Shown: positions 1 through 10,036, numbered from the stretch's first letter. The stretch is 64,000 nucleotides of DNA from Diaphorobacter sp. HDW4B (GCF_011305535.1 NZ_CP049905.1:2759501-2823500); one strand, 5' to 3'. Made by a program: numbers and translations. The notes: generated from the letters alone by a model not told the origin.

Positions 1-132
1 CGCATCACCGATGACGACGGCGCGGGCCATGCCGTAGAGCGCAGGGTTGGCAAAGCTCTTGACGATGATTTCCGGGCCAACGCCAGCGGCGTCGCCCATG
101 GTGATTCCGATGACGGGCAGATGTGCGCTCAT
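1..132 (-). CDS. PdxA/PdxA2-family dehydrogenase, N-terminal fragment (runs off window)
   Basis: First 44 residues of a PdxA-family NAD-dependent dehydrogenase, which oxidises and decarboxylates a 4-phospho-3-hydroxy acid; the remainder lies beyond the window edge. The motif [11 protein letters not shown] starting at residue 12 is the family's N-terminal signature. The start ATG overlaps the stop of the upstream kinase gene (ATGA), so the two are translationally coupled. Pairing with a DUF1537 kinase is typical of the catabolic PdxA2 group (D-threonate, D-erythronate and similar acids) rather than the vitamin B6 enzyme. That assignment comes from context, because the substrate-discriminating residues are not visible. 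Confidence 0.85.
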   Translation of the reverse strand, partial: MSAHLPVIGITMGDAAGVGPEIIVKSFANPALYGMARAVVIGDA

Positions 133-1442
133 GATTCCTCTGTTGGTGTCTGTTGCTTGGCGTGAATGGCCAGAATGGCGCGGTGCAGCGATGGCGCGTT
201 GCCGAATGCGCCGGCCTTGGTGGCGATCCACTGCGGTGTGGGGACGGATGCGCTTTGCGAAAGCACGACGCCGGGCTCGCTTTCCGCACGCACATGCAGG
301 CGATGGATGCCGAGCTGCTGCAGCGCGGCGCGCGCGGTTTCGCCGCCGGTGAGCACGAGGCCTGCGGCCCGTGCGAACACGCTGCTCAGCACCTGAGCCA
401 GTCGCGCCGCCAGTTGCGGGCCTTCTGCGGGATTGAACGATGCATCGGTGCCGATGGAGACAACGACATCAAGGCCCTGCGCCATTTCCTGCAGCAGCGT
501 TTGCTGAAGGTTTTGAAGTTGCGGCTCGTCATGCGAAGCCGAGGGGCGCAGCAGCGCGGGCGCGATGTCGTGAACGCGAACGTGGGGCTGATCTGCCAGA
601 AAGCGCAACTGCTCGCGTGCAACGGCGGACATGCTGCCGACCAGCGTGACGGTGCTGCCTTGATGAGCGGTGCGGTGCATGCGGGGCGATGTGTGGTCGG
701 GCGCGTCCGTCAGTCGGGCAATGGCATGGCTGAGGCCTGCGGAGCACACGCTGAAGGCGTTGCGGACTTCGCTGCTGGCCTGTGCCAACGTCTGCAGATC
801 CGCATCGCTCGCCACGTCGAACACCAGCGCCTGCACGCCGCGCGCCTGCGCTTGTTCAATGCGCTGAACCACGGCGCGCATGCCCTGCGCGGTGACGCTC
901 AATGCCACGTATTCCGCGCGCAGGCCGACGTTGCTCAGCATGTGCGCAGGGCGGTCTTCCTGCGTGGCGTGTTCGAGCTGCCAGGTGTCGGTCTCGGCAA
1001 GACGCTGACCGCGCACCAGCACGACGCCATCGACCAGCGTGCGGCCCATGGCGGGAAACGAAGGGATCACCAGCGCGATCTGGCCGAGCGCGGATTGCAG
1101 GAACGCCACTTCGGCCGCCCAGCCACCGCGCAAGGTGGAGTCGATTTTCTTGAGCACCGTGCGACCTGCGCCGTGCAACTGCAGGGCGTGGTGCAGCTTG
1201 GCGGCAGAGTGCTCCGCGCCGTCGCGGCGGCTGTCGGTGTCGATGGTCAGCACATCGGCGGACTCATCGGCAGACACGTCGCCCTGAGCGGAATGCGCAT
1301 GGGCATCCAGAAGCACCTGCGTGCGCCAACCGGCTGCCGCAAACCCGGCCGCGCAGTCCGCCGCGCCGGACAGATCGTCGGCGAGGATCAGGTACTGGCG
1401 GTGGATGGTGGACGGTGGGTGGCTCACTGCTGCATGTTTCAA
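129..1442 (-). CDS. DUF1537 four-carbon acid sugar kinase (OtnK/DtnK family)
   Basis: 437-residue kinase of the DUF1537 family, which phosphorylates four-carbon acid sugars such as threonate, erythronate or 3-oxo-tetronate so that a PdxA2 dehydrogenase can act next. The N-terminal [14 protein letters not shown] is the substrate-domain signature. The C-terminal nucleotide domain shows TGGETA and TKAGAFG near the end. The length fits the family (about 420 residues). The open frame begins at a TTG (1442); a GTG at 1427 is equally possible because neither has a clear ribosome binding site. It overlaps the pdxA2-like gene by 4 nt and is divergent from two Bug receptors, which suggests they deliver its substrate. 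The exact substrate is unknown. Confidence 0.88.
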   Translation of the reverse strand: MKHAAVSHPPSTIHRQYLILADDLSGAADCAAGFAAAGWRTQVLLDAHAHSAQGDVSADESADVLTIDTDSRRDGAEHSAAKLHHALQLHGAGRTVLKKIDSTLRGGWAAEVAFLQSALGQIALVIPSFPAMGRTLVDGVVLVRGQRLAETDTWQLEHATQEDRPAHMLSNVGLRAEYVALSVTAQGMRAVVQRIEQAQARGVQALVFDVASDADLQTLAQASSEVRNAFSVCSAGLSHAIARLTDAPDHTSPRMHRTAHQGSTVTLVGSMSAVAREQLRFLADQPHVRVHDIAPALLRPSASHDEPQLQNLQQTLLQEMAQGLDVVVSIGTDASFNPAEGPQLAARLAQVLSSVFARAAGLVLTGGETARAALQQLGIHRLHVRAESEPGVVLSQSASVPTPQWIATKAGAFGNAPSLHRAILAIHAKQQTPTEES

Positions 1443-1790
1443 AATTGATTGATTCGATCATAATTCATGAAAACTGATTGAAATCAAGGGATAACCCCAA
1501 TCAATTCGATCATTTCATGCATGATTTGGGCAGTGGTCGAGTGAGTTTCATTGGAGAACAAGGCGCTTTCCACGAAGAAGTGCGATGACGAACAACCGCC
1601 TCATATCGGGGAAAATCCTGATTGGAGAGAAGTGGGAAACGCGGTCTGATCGGTTCATTCAAAAAATTGATTGAAAAATGAGTGAGTCGATCAATCGAGC
1701 ACTCCGGAGTGCTGCCTGAAAAACAGGCAGTCCGGTATGCAGACCTACCTACCGACAAAGCACCGACATCCACCCTTTGAGGAGCAACGC
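1443..1790. promoter_or_regulatory. Divergent regulatory region with repeated TTCGATCA-type motif
   Basis: 348-bp AT-rich gap between the kinase/dehydrogenase operon (minus) and the Bug receptor genes (plus). It holds three related sites: TGATTCGATCA at 1450-1460 (TGAT/ATCA arms), TCAATTCGATCATT at 1501-1514, and GAGTCGATCAATC at 1684-1696. The first two lie next to the kinase start and the third lies on the receptor side, an arrangement expected for a shared operator set. No regulator gene adjoins in the window, so the binding protein is unknown. Confidence 0.45.
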
Positions 1791-2789
1791 ATGACATCCA
1801 CTCGCCGCACACGCGCCACCATCGCTCGTCGCACCCTGATCGCCAGCAGTCTGCTGCTTGGCCTTGGGCCACTGGGTTTTGCCGCAGACGTGTACCCCAG
1901 CAAGCCCATCACGCTGATCGTTCCCTATCCCGCAGGCGGCGCGAACGATGCGGTGGCGCGCATCGTCGGCCAGAAGATGGGTGAGCTGCTCAAGCAATCC
2001 ATCATCGTGGACAACCGCGCAGGTGCGGGCACGACGATCGGCACGACCATCGCCGCCAAGGCCGCGCCCGATGGCTACACGCTGGTGCTCGGCTCGCTGT
2101 CCAGCCACGCGATCAGCCCGCATCTGTATCGTCAACCTGGCTACGACGCGATGAAGGATTTCGCGCCCATCGGCATGATCGGCGAAGCGCCTATCGTGCT
2201 CGAGGTGGCGAGCGATTCGCCGTTCAAGAACCTCAAGGAAATCACCGAACAGGCCAAGAAGGAACCGGGCAAGCTCACCTATGGATCGGCAGGCAACGGC
2301 TCGCCGCTGCATCTGGGTGCCGAGCTGTTCAAGCGCGCATCGAACGTGGACCTCACCCATGTGCCCTACAAGGGCGGCAACGCGCACACCCTGGATTTGA
2401 TGGGCGGGCGCATCGACATGATCTTCGACACGCTCACCAGCGCCACGCCGCTGATCGCATCGGGCAAGGTGCGTGCGCTGGCCGTCGCCAGCCCGGAGCG
2501 CCTGCCCGAGATGCCCAACGTGCCGACGTTCGCGGAAAGCGGTTATCCCAACTTTGTGGTGAATGCCTGGTATTCGCTGTACGCGCCCGCCAAGGTCAGC
2601 CCTGAAGTGCTCACCAAGCTGAACAAGGCACTCAACGATGCGCTTGCCGATCCCGATGCCAAGGAGCGACTGGCCAAGCTGGGCGTGCGCAGCAAGGCCA
2701 GCACGGCGGCAGACCTGGGCAAGTTCACCAAGGCCGAACTCGACCGTTACGGCACGGTCATCAACAGCATCAACCTCAAGATTGATTGA
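1791..2789 (+). CDS. Bug-family tripartite tricarboxylate receptor (TctC-like)
   Basis: 332-residue periplasmic solute receptor of the Bug/TctC family, normally working with TctA/TctB membrane proteins or as an orphan sensor. The start ATG at 1791 follows GAGGAG at good distance and gives a basic, arginine-rich N-terminus with a hydrophobic segment (IASSLLLGLGPLGFAAD) typical of an exported protein. Family landmarks: YPSKPITLIVPYPAGGAND after cleavage, NRAGAGTTIG, HVPYKGG, and LAVASPERLPEMPNVPTFAESG. No membrane component is encoded nearby. Divergence from the DUF1537/PdxA2 genes suggests a four-carbon acid sugar ligand (inference). Confidence 0.92.
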   Translation: MTSTRRTRATIARRTLIASSLLLGLGPLGFAADVYPSKPITLIVPYPAGGANDAVARIVGQKMGELLKQSIIVDNRAGAGTTIGTTIAAKAAPDGYTLVLGSLSSHAISPHLYRQPGYDAMKDFAPIGMIGEAPIVLEVASDSPFKNLKEITEQAKKEPGKLTYGSAGNGSPLHLGAELFKRASNVDLTHVPYKGGNAHTLDLMGGRIDMIFDTLTSATPLIASGKVRALAVASPERLPEMPNVPTFAESGYPNFVVNAWYSLYAPAKVSPEVLTKLNKALNDALADPDAKERLAKLGVRSKASTAADLGKFTKAELDRYGTVINSINLKID

Positions 2790-2809
2790 GCCCGAGAAAG
2801 CCTGAATCC

Positions 2810-3778
2810 ATGAACAAGAGAAATGCGCTGGCAGCGCTCGCCACGGTGGTCTTGAGCACCCTTGCACCCCATGCAAGTGCGCAGAGCGACAAGCCCCTCG
2901 TGAAGATCGTCGTGCCGTTCAATCCCGGTGGCGGTTCCGATCTGTTTGCACGCTTGATCGCACCAAGCCTGTCGGATGCGCTGGGCGCGTCGGTGATCGT
3001 CGAGAATCGCCCCGGTGCGGGTGGCGTGATCGGTGCGGATTTCGTCGCCAAGTCCAAGCCCGATGGCCGCACGCTGCTGCTGTCGGATGCATCGGCCTAT
3101 TCGATCAATCCGTCGCTCTATCCGAACCTGCCCTACAAGGCCAGCCAGCTCGCGCCAGTGGTGGATGTGGCACGTTTTGCCAACGTGCTGGTCGTGCCCG
3201 AGAAATCGGCCACGCCCACGATGGCCGACATCATCAAGGCCGCGAAGAAGGACCCCGCCAAGCTCACCATCGCCTCGTCGGGCAATGGCAGCAGCACGCA
3301 TCTGACCTCCGTGATGATGCAGCGCATGGGCGATTTTTCGCTCACGCATGTGCCCTACAAAGGCAGCGGCCCGGCGTTCACCGATCTGATCAGCGGCCAT
3401 GTGGACATGATGTTCAGCGGCCTGCCCGCCGTCTCGGAATACATCAAGGGCCAGAAGCTCAAAGCCGTGGCGATTGCCGCGCCCAAGCGCTCACCGTTCG
3501 CGCCCGACGTGCCGACGATGAACGAGGCCGGCATCCCCGGCTTTGAATCCTTCATCTCGCAAGGCCTCTTCGCGCCCGCAGGCACGCCGCCCGACACGGT
3601 GGCGAAGATCAACACCGCCGTGAACCAACTGCTGCGCACCCCGGAGATGACCAAGCGCCTCGAACAGCTCAAGGCCGAGTTCCAGCCGAACAGCGCGGCG
3701 GAATACAAAAAATGGCTGGATGCGCAGTCGGTGACCTGGGCGAAGATCATCAAGGACGCCAACATCACCATTGATTGA
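2810..3778 (+). CDS. Bug-family tripartite tricarboxylate receptor (TctC-like)
   Basis: 322-residue Bug/TctC periplasmic receptor, paralogous to the gene 20 bp upstream and probably co-transcribed with it. ATG 2810 is preceded by GAGAAAG; an upstream in-frame TTG at 2786 overlaps the previous stop and is less likely. The signal peptide is short (KRNALAALATVVLSTLAPHASAQ). Family motifs: VKIVVPFNPGGGSDLFARL, ENRPGAGGVIGADFVA, THVPYKGSGPAFTDLI, and APDVPTMNEAGIPGFE. Two receptors in tandem may bind related ligands or arose by duplication. No TctA/TctB genes are visible. Confidence 0.92.
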   Translation: MNKRNALAALATVVLSTLAPHASAQSDKPLVKIVVPFNPGGGSDLFARLIAPSLSDALGASVIVENRPGAGGVIGADFVAKSKPDGRTLLLSDASAYSINPSLYPNLPYKASQLAPVVDVARFANVLVVPEKSATPTMADIIKAAKKDPAKLTIASSGNGSSTHLTSVMMQRMGDFSLTHVPYKGSGPAFTDLISGHVDMMFSGLPAVSEYIKGQKLKAVAIAAPKRSPFAPDVPTMNEAGIPGFESFISQGLFAPAGTPPDTVAKINTAVNQLLRTPEMTKRLEQLKAEFQPNSAAEYKKWLDAQSVTWAKIIKDANITID

Positions 3779-3825
3779 CGGATGGAGTGCGTGCGTGTTC
3801 TTCGGCGCGCTCTTCACCAAGACAC

Positions 3826-3867
3826 CAAGAAAACAAGCCCGAACGCGTCGTATTGCATTCGGGCTTG
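3826..3867 (-). terminator. Rho-independent terminator of the GGDEF-EAL gene
   Basis: Perfect 10-bp inverted repeat CAAGCCCGAA (3834-3843) / TTCGGGCTTG (3858-3867) with a 14-nt loop. On the minus strand it is followed by TTTTCTT, 24 nt beyond the stop of the diguanylate cyclase/phosphodiesterase gene. Confidence 0.75.
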
Positions 3868-3890
3868 TCGCTTTGGCGAAGCGCGGTGGC

Positions 3891-6044
3891 CTACTTGCGC
3901 AGAATCTCGCTCGCCTGATCCGCAGGCAGCGCCTTCGCGAACAGGTATCCCTGTCCGATGAAGCAGCCTGCGGTCTGCAGCACGAGGCTTTGTTCCTGTG
4001 ATTCGATGCCTTCGGCGACGATGTCCAGAGACAGGTCGGCGGCGAGTTGGCACATGGCCTTGACGATGGCGCGGATGGATTTGTCCTTGGGCGTGCGCTG
4101 CACAAAATCGCGGTCGATCTTGATGCAGTCGACGGGGTAGTCGCGCAGGTCGGTGAACGAGGAATGGCCGGTGCCGAAATCGTCGAGCGCGATGCGGATG
4201 CCGGCTTTTTTCAGCAGGCGCAGTGCGCGGGCGACGTATTCGGAGCCGCGTTCGCCGAGCACGTATTCGGTGATTTCCAGCTCGATGTATTGGTGCGGAA
4301 TCCGGTGCTGCGCGAGTCGCTTGAGAAAGCGTTCGGCAAAGTCGTCGCGCAGGAATTCGACCGGCGCGACGTTGATCGATACGGGCAGCAGGGTGAGGCC
4401 TTGCTCGATCCAGCGTGCCATGTCGGCGAGCACCTTGGTCTGCATGGCGTCGCCGATGCGGGTGGCGAGTTCATAGTCCTTGAAGGCTTCAAGGACGGTG
4501 ACGGGGCTTTGCAGACCCTGCACGGGGTCGTTCCAGCGCAGCAGGGCCTCGAAGCCGACGGTCTCGCCCGTGTGCAGGTTCACCTTGGGCTGGTAGTGCG
4601 GCACGATGAGGTCGTCGCGCACGATGAGGTGGGCCTGCGCGACCTGCAGCGCGGCGGCTTCGGCGGCCTCGTGCATGTCGCTGCTGAACATGCGCACGCC
4701 GCCACGGCCTGCGGCCTTGATGTCGTTGAGCGCGGTGTCGGAGCACTTGAGCAGGCCGGCCGCATCTTTGGCGTCGCGCGGGAACAGCGAGATGCCGATG
4801 CTCATGCCGCCGTTGATCACCTTGCTGGCGTAGTGGATCGGTTCGTTGATCTGCACGCGCACCTGTTCGGCCACGCGCAGCAGGTCGGCTTGGTCGGTCA
4901 CGTCGTTGACGACGATGGCGAACTCGTCACCGCCAAGGCGTGCGAGCAGGGCCTTGGGCGGCAGATGCGCGGTCAGGCGCTTGGCGAGCACGCGCAGCAG
5001 GTGGTCGCCTGCGGTGTGGCCGAGGGTGTCGTTGACTTGCTTGAAGTGGTCCAGATCGATGAGCAGCAGACCGAACTGGCGGCTTTCTTCACGGCAGTGG
5101 CGGATGAGCTGGCGTACCTTGGACTTGAACGCGCGGCGGTTGGGCAGGCCGGTGAGGTCGTCGGTGTCGCTGGCGATGCGCAGGCGGCGCTCGGCCTCCT
5201 TTTGCAGTGTGACGTCGCGCGACACGCAGAGAATGCCCGAGGTGGTGCCGTCGGCGGCCTGCATGGGCGTGAGGATGTTGTCCCAGTGCTGGGGCTTCTG
5301 GCCGGGGATTTCGCTGCGGCCTGCAAAGCGCGCGTTCTTGCCGGTGCGCGCCACGCGCAGCGCACGCTTGCCGCGCACGCGGATCTCGCCGGGCAGCAGG
5401 TTCAGCCATTCCATGCCGAAGCCGGAATCGGCGGCCACGCCCAGTGCTTCGCAGCCGGATTTGTTCATGTGCGAGAGCGCACCGTCAGGGCGGATGATCT
5501 TGATGCAGTCCACGCTCACGTCCAGCATTTTGTTGCGCATGCGCACGTTTTCGCTGAGCAGCTGGCGCGCGATCACGTGGTCGTGCACATCGCTGCAGGT
5601 GATGAGCGCCACGCCGGTGTCGTCCGCGTCGGGGTGGGCCGACTGGATATGGCACCAGCGGTACATGTCTTCGTGGTGCTGCAAGCGGTATTCCTGCGCA
5701 AAGGCATCGCCCTGCTTGAGAAACTGCTGCCACAGCAGCTTGGCCTGATGCTGGTCTTCAGGGTGCAGGCAGCTCCACCATTCCTGCGTGCGCAGCTGTC
5801 GCTCGGTCTGGCCGGTGAACTGCTGCCAGGCCAGATTGAAATGGCTCTCGCCCGTGGCGTCCACATGAATCCATGCGGGTTGCGGCAACAGATTCAGCGC
5901 CTGAACCATGCCTGCGACGAACTGGCGCTGGGAACCCTCGGCCACAACGCCTTCGTTGCGAGGCAAAGTCGCATTCAGTGGCGCAGGAGTGATCGAGAAC
6001 CCCGAAGGTCCGATGATTCCTGGTTTGTTGATCAGCCTGCTCAT
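3891..6044 (-). CDS. PAS-GGDEF-EAL cyclic-di-GMP enzyme
   Basis: 717-residue cytosolic signalling protein. PAS-like sensory segments cover roughly residues 35-285 (HPEDQHQAKLLW is a PAC-type motif). A GGDEF domain follows with DLTGLPNRRAF near 296 and an intact GGDEF at 371-375. An EAL domain follows with EALLRW at 499 and conserved SINVAPVEF, EITEYVL, DDFGTG (621-626) and VAEGIES. Both catalytic motifs look competent, so it could make or break c-di-GMP. The RxxD product-inhibition site before GGDEF is absent (PKAL at that place), which leans towards phosphodiesterase output or an unregulated cyclase. No transmembrane segment is seen. ATG 6044 has GGGGAGA upstream. It stands alone with its own terminator. 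Confidence 0.93.
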   Translation of the reverse strand: MSRLINKPGIIGPSGFSITPAPLNATLPRNEGVVAEGSQRQFVAGMVQALNLLPQPAWIHVDATGESHFNLAWQQFTGQTERQLRTQEWWSCLHPEDQHQAKLLWQQFLKQGDAFAQEYRLQHHEDMYRWCHIQSAHPDADDTGVALITCSDVHDHVIARQLLSENVRMRNKMLDVSVDCIKIIRPDGALSHMNKSGCEALGVAADSGFGMEWLNLLPGEIRVRGKRALRVARTGKNARFAGRSEIPGQKPQHWDNILTPMQAADGTTSGILCVSRDVTLQKEAERRLRIASDTDDLTGLPNRRAFKSKVRQLIRHCREESRQFGLLLIDLDHFKQVNDTLGHTAGDHLLRVLAKRLTAHLPPKALLARLGGDEFAIVVNDVTDQADLLRVAEQVRVQINEPIHYASKVINGGMSIGISLFPRDAKDAAGLLKCSDTALNDIKAAGRGGVRMFSSDMHEAAEAAALQVAQAHLIVRDDLIVPHYQPKVNLHTGETVGFEALLRWNDPVQGLQSPVTVLEAFKDYELATRIGDAMQTKVLADMARWIEQGLTLLPVSINVAPVEFLRDDFAERFLKRLAQHRIPHQYIELEITEYVLGERGSEYVARALRLLKKAGIRIALDDFGTGHSSFTDLRDYPVDCIKIDRDFVQRTPKDKSIRAIVKAMCQLAADLSLDIVAEGIESQEQSLVLQTAGCFIGQGYLFAKALPADQASEILRK

Positions 6045-6210
6045 AGCAATCTCCCCGACCCAGCAGGCGGCGCAAGTGACCGCCCATGCTGTTACGGCAC
6101 AGTACCACAGGATACAAATTTAGCTATACGCTTGTCCAAAAAAGGAAATTGGCTGTCAGAGGGAGCACGCTGATTGTCAGAACTTGAGGATGAAAGTTAA
6201 CAATCCAAAC

Positions 6211-6245
6211 GGCAAAAAGCCCGTGGCAACAGCAACGGGCTTCAA
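6211..6245 (-). terminator. Rho-independent terminator downstream of ssb
   Basis: Inverted repeat AAGCCCGT (6217-6224) / ACGGGCTT (6235-6242). On the minus strand the stem is followed by TTTTTGCC. It lies about 160 nt past the ssb stop and is the last strong hairpin before the next gene. Confidence 0.7.
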
Positions 6246-6319
6246 GAAATGCCGGGGTCAATGTGGCTGGTTCACCAGCGGCCCAGGCGAGTGACCCCGA
6301 GCAAGGGCCGCCCCGCAGC

Positions 6320-6395
6320 GAAGGGGTGTCCCCCCTCCGCCGCGCTTTGCGCGGCATCAGAGAGGGGGGAAGGCGCGCAGCGCCTCAGGGGGGTG
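6320..6395. repeat. GC-rich nested palindrome downstream of ssb
   Basis: Outer arms TCCCCCCTC (6329-6337) and GAGGGGGGA (6362-6370) enclose CGCCGCGC-TTT-GCGCGGC, and a third small hairpin GGCGCGCAGCGCC follows at 6372-6384. The sequence starts right after the ssb stop codon. It resembles extragenic palindromes spread through Comamonadaceae genomes, and only one copy is seen in this window. It could act as the primary ssb transcript end or as an mRNA stabiliser. Confidence 0.5.
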
Positions 6396-6402
6396 TTCCG
6401 AT

Positions 6403-6987
6403 TTAAAACGGAATGTCGTCATCCATGTCGTCAAAGCCCGAATTCGCGCGCGGTGCCTGTTGCACGGGTGCGGGGGCTGGACGTGGAGCGGGTGCCGGGC
6501 GGGGGGCTGCTGCCGCCATGGGCGCAGGCGCGGCGCGGCGCTGGGGGGCTGGGGATGGCGCTGCGTCGTAGCCGCCGTCGTTGCCACCTCCACCGTAGCC
6601 GCTGTCGTCGTAACCGCCTTGAGCACCGCCACCTTGGCCGCCACCCATGCCTTGGCGGCTGCCGAGCATCTGCATCTGGTCAGCGCGGATTTCGGTGGTG
6701 TAGCGTTCCTGTCCTTGCTGGTCGGTCCACTTGCGGGTGCGCAGGCTGCCTTCCACATAGACCTGCGAGCCCTTGCGCAGGTACTGGCCAGCGATTTCGG
6801 CCAGGCGGCCGGTGAACATCACGCGGTGCCATTCGGTGATTTCGCGGTTTTCGCCGGTGTTCTTGTCGCGCCAGCGGTCTGTCGTGGCGATGGTGACGTT
6901 GGCGACCTGATCGCCGTTCGGGAAGGTGCGCAGTTCGGGGTCCTTGCCCAGATTGCCGACGATGATGACTTTGTTGACGGATGCCAT
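6403..6987 (-). CDS. ssb: Single-stranded DNA-binding protein SSB
   Basis: 194-residue SSB that coats single-stranded DNA during replication and repair and recruits partners through its acidic tail. The OB-fold spans about residues 1-110 ([47 protein letters not shown]). A Gly/Pro/Ala-rich linker follows, and the C-terminus is the canonical DDDIPF. The start was set at ATG 6987, giving MASVNK as in the family; the open frame extends further upstream but only as non-homologous sequence. It is followed by a palindrome and terminator and lies downstream of an MFS gene on the same strand, 118 nt apart. Confidence 0.97.
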   Translation of the reverse strand: MASVNKVIIVGNLGKDPELRTFPNGDQVANVTIATTDRWRDKNTGENREITEWHRVMFTGRLAEIAGQYLRKGSQVYVEGSLRTRKWTDQQGQERYTTEIRADQMQMLGSRQGMGGGQGGGAQGGYDDSGYGGGGNDGGYDAAPSPAPQRRAAPAPMAAAAPRPAPAPRPAPAPVQQAPRANSGFDDMDDDIPF

Positions 6988-7105
6988 GCTGCATGAACCT
7001 TCGAAAAATGTTGAGTTTGCGCGCCAAATGGGGTTTGAGTAGCGCGCCTGAACGGGGGATTGTGCACCAAGCGGCCCGCAGATGGGAGCCGCTTTTGGGC
7101 GACCC

Positions 7106-8365
7106 TCAGTGAGCCGCAGGAATATTGCCCGAGGCGGCTTGCTGGGCTGCTTCTGTGCGCCCAATGGGTCGCAAAGGCCAGGTCACCAGCAGCCAGAGGG
7201 CGCACAGTGTTGCTGTCACGCCAAAGAGGCCGGGCGCACCGAGCGACTTGATCAGCAGACCGCCCAGCGCACCGCCCGCGAACAGGCCGAGCGACTGCAG
7301 CGTGTTGTAGCTGCCGAGTGCCGCGCCGCGCAGCGTGGCGGGCGCCATGCGCGAGACCAGGCTGGGCTGCGTGGCTTCAAGCGCGTTGAAGCCGCAGAAG
7401 AACACGAACAGCACCACGGCCATCACCATCAGCGAAGGCGTGCTGCCGCTCGCAAACAGCAGACCGAGCGCGATCTGCACGACGAGAATCAGCCCGATGG
7501 CACCCAGCAGCGCCGCACGCAGGCGGCCTTTGCGCTCCATCGAGAACAGCGCGCCCATGGCGACGAACGACAGCACGACGGCGGGCAGGTAGATATGCCA
7601 GTGTTCGCTCTTGGGCAGACCGGCCTGCACGATGAGCGCGGGCACGGCCACCCACATGGACATCTGCACGGTGTGCAGCACGAAAACGCCCAGATTCAGG
7701 CGCAGCAGATCGGGGTGCTTCCACGCATCGATGGTGCGGCCACGTGGCGCATCGGCATGTTTTGCGGGCTCGGGCGGCACCACCCAGATCACCACGGCGA
7801 TGCCGGCCAGCGCCAGCGCGCAGGTCAGGCCGAACAGGCCGGAAAGTCCCATCAACGAGGTGAGCGCCGGAGCCGCCACCAGCGCCACGGCAAACATCAA
7901 CCCGATGCTGCCGCCGACCATCGCCATCGCCTTGGTGCGCACGCCGTCGCGGGTCTGGTCGGCCAGCAGCGCGGTGACGGCAGCCGACACTGCGCCCGCG
8001 CCCTGCAGCGCACGGCCGAGCAGCAAGCCGGTGAGCGAATCCGCCATGGCGGCAAGCAGGCTGCCTGCTGCAAAAATGAGCAGACCGAAAACGATCACCC
8101 GCTTGCGCCCGAAACGGTCGGACGCCATGCCCAGCGGCAGTTGCAAAAACGCCTGCGTGAGCCCGTAGATCCCCATGGCCAGACCGACCATGGCCGGATC
8201 GTCGCCACCGGGGTATTTGCGCGCTTCGAGGGCAAACACGGGCAGCACCAGAAACAGCCCGAGCATGCGCAGCGCAAAGATCAGCGCGAGGCTGATGCTG
8301 GAGCGGCGCTCCAGCGGCGTCATCTTGGTGGAGCTTTGGGGAGAAGGCGAAGAGTTATCCGACAC
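7106..8365 (-). CDS. MFS transporter (12-TM drug/metabolite type)
   Basis: 419-residue major facilitator superfamily carrier in the inner membrane. The first half shows [28 protein letters not shown], the classic loop 2-3 motif, and [16 protein letters not shown] (motif C-like region). A second six-helix half begins near residue 215. The family is usually found between ssb and uvrA in Comamonadaceae, which is where it sits here; its substrate is unknown. The longest frame starts at a GTG (8365); ATG 8323 ([11 protein letters not shown]) removes a polar N-terminal extension and is an alternative. No clear ribosome binding site distinguishes them. Confidence 0.9.
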   Translation of the reverse strand: MSDNSSPSPQSSTKMTPLERRSSISLALIFALRMLGLFLVLPVFALEARKYPGGDDPAMVGLAMGIYGLTQAFLQLPLGMASDRFGRKRVIVFGLLIFAAGSLLAAMADSLTGLLLGRALQGAGAVSAAVTALLADQTRDGVRTKAMAMVGGSIGLMFAVALVAAPALTSLMGLSGLFGLTCALALAGIAVVIWVVPPEPAKHADAPRGRTIDAWKHPDLLRLNLGVFVLHTVQMSMWVAVPALIVQAGLPKSEHWHIYLPAVVLSFVAMGALFSMERKGRLRAALLGAIGLILVVQIALGLLFASGSTPSLMVMAVVLFVFFCGFNALEATQPSLVSRMAPATLRGAALGSYNTLQSLGLFAGGALGGLLIKSLGAPGLFGVTATLCALWLLVTWPLRPIGRTEAAQQAASGNIPAAH

Positions 8366-8479
8366 AGGCGGGCAAGAAGAGGTGGGTGTGCGGGGCGGTC
8401 CCCGTCGCTGGTTGATGTTTTGCTGAATGACTCGGCAGATTTTGCCACGCCCACGTGTCGTCGCTCCCGTCGCAGGATT

Positions 8480-10024
8480 TCAGCGCAGATGCCGCTGCGC
8501 CATCACCACCACCGCGGCGACGGCTGCCACGGCGGCGAGCCACTGGTACAGGCTTTGGCAGGCCATGAAAAGCGCCTGATGGTCGACGATGGCATCCAGT
8601 TCGGCGAGCGCAGCGGTGTGTGCCTGCGTGGCCGAATAGCCGAGCTGCTCGAAATGCGCCTGCATGCTCGCCAGCCACGACATGGCGGTGGGATTGGAGG
8701 GGCTGATGCGCTCGATCAGGTTGGAATGCTGGATGAAACGGCTATCCTGCAGCGCCACGGCGGCGACGGCCGAGGCGAACGAGGCCATCATCTGGCGCAT
8801 GATGTTCTTGCTCTGGTAGCCCTTGGCGAAATGCTTGGCTTCCAGCGCGCGGAAGGTGAGCGCCGCCACGGGCAGCACCATCAGCACGCCGAAGAAGCCC
8901 TTGATGACCAGCGCACCGTACAGCGCAGTGATTGGCGCGTCCGGCGGCACTTGGCTCAGCCAGAAGGCGGCACCTGCCATGGCGATGCAGCCGGCCATCA
9001 TCAGCGCGCGCTTGTGGGTGAGCTTGCCCGCCACCTTGATGTAGCCGATGGCTACGAGCAGACTGATCAGCGCCGAGAAGCTGTTGAGCCAGCCGGTGGT
9101 CATCAGCGGAATTTTCAGGCCCTGCTCGGCGAATTGCGGGAACAGGTAGTTGCTGAAGTTGACGATGAAGTAGTACAGCGCATACAGCGCAATGCCCACC
9201 AGAAAGCCGGGATGCGTGAGATCGCGCAGATGCAGCAGCGGCTCGTCGTGCTTCCACTGGTGGATGCCGAACAGACCCAGCAGCAGCACGCCGATCAGGA
9301 TGACAATGACCAGCCGCTCGGGGCTGTCGAACAGCTCGTACTTGGCTTCGGAAAAGCTCCATTGCACGCAGCCGATGGCCAGCACGAAGAGCAGCACCGG
9401 CGCGACGGAGAACTTCACCGGCGTGCTGCTGCGCCCGAGGTGCCGGGGCAGCAGCCAGCGTACGGCGGCGGCGATCAGCACCGCCACCGGCAGCACCACC
9501 CAGAACACCCAGCGCCAACCCCAGTGGTCCACCAGCCAGGCCGACAGCACCGGGCCGACCGCGCCCACGCTGAAGATGCTGAGCATGTACACGCGCACTG
9601 CCTTGGGCCGCATCTGCGGCGAGAACAGCAAGGGGATCAGCACCCGCGTGCTGATGAAGAATGCGCCGCCGCCCAGACCTTGCACCAGCCGCGCGGTGGT
9701 CAGCTCCGCCAGATTATTGGCGTTGGCCGAAGCCAGATCGCCCAGCGCATACAGCAGCAGTGCCACCAGCAGATAGTGCCGGTAGCCGAAGTGCCGCGAC
9801 AGCCACTGCTGCATCGCAATCATCAACATGCTGCCCACCGCGTAGGCCGCCTGCACCTGCGCGAACTCGCGCGGCGCGACGCCGATGCCGCCCAGAATGT
9901 GCGAGGAGGCGAAGACGAACATGCCGTTTTCGAGAAACTCCATGCCCACGAGCGCGCCGAGCAGCCACATCAGCAGCAACTGCTTTTCGCGGTGCAGAAA
10001 ATGTTGCCAGCGCGCGGCTTTCAT
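8480..10024 (-). CDS. MFS multidrug efflux transporter, DHA2/EmrB-like
   Basis: 514-residue hydrophobic protein with about 14 predicted membrane segments, the size and layout of DHA2 (EmrB/QacA-type) proton-driven drug exporters. Visible are ARLVQGLGGGAFFISTRVLIPLLF in the first half and VGAVGPVLSAWLVDHWGWRWVFW (motif C/loop region typical of antiporters). It starts at ATG 10024, 12 nt after the marR-like gene, with which it forms an operon. No EmrA-like adaptor or outer membrane factor is present, so it probably moves substrate only into the periplasm. Substrate unknown. Confidence 0.88.
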   Translation of the reverse strand: MKAARWQHFLHREKQLLLMWLLGALVGMEFLENGMFVFASSHILGGIGVAPREFAQVQAAYAVGSMLMIAMQQWLSRHFGYRHYLLVALLLYALGDLASANANNLAELTTARLVQGLGGGAFFISTRVLIPLLFSPQMRPKAVRVYMLSIFSVGAVGPVLSAWLVDHWGWRWVFWVVLPVAVLIAAAVRWLLPRHLGRSSTPVKFSVAPVLLFVLAIGCVQWSFSEAKYELFDSPERLVIVILIGVLLLGLFGIHQWKHDEPLLHLRDLTHPGFLVGIALYALYYFIVNFSNYLFPQFAEQGLKIPLMTTGWLNSFSALISLLVAIGYIKVAGKLTHKRALMMAGCIAMAGAAFWLSQVPPDAPITALYGALVIKGFFGVLMVLPVAALTFRALEAKHFAKGYQSKNIMRQMMASFASAVAAVALQDSRFIQHSNLIERISPSNPTAMSWLASMQAHFEQLGYSATQAHTAALAELDAIVDHQALFMACQSLYQWLAAVAAVAAVVVMAQRHLR

Positions 10025-10036
10025 GATGTCGGGGCT

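Noticed and set aside
4047-6173. 708-codon plus-strand open frame
   Set aside because: Antisense to the GGDEF-EAL gene, whose motifs are all intact.
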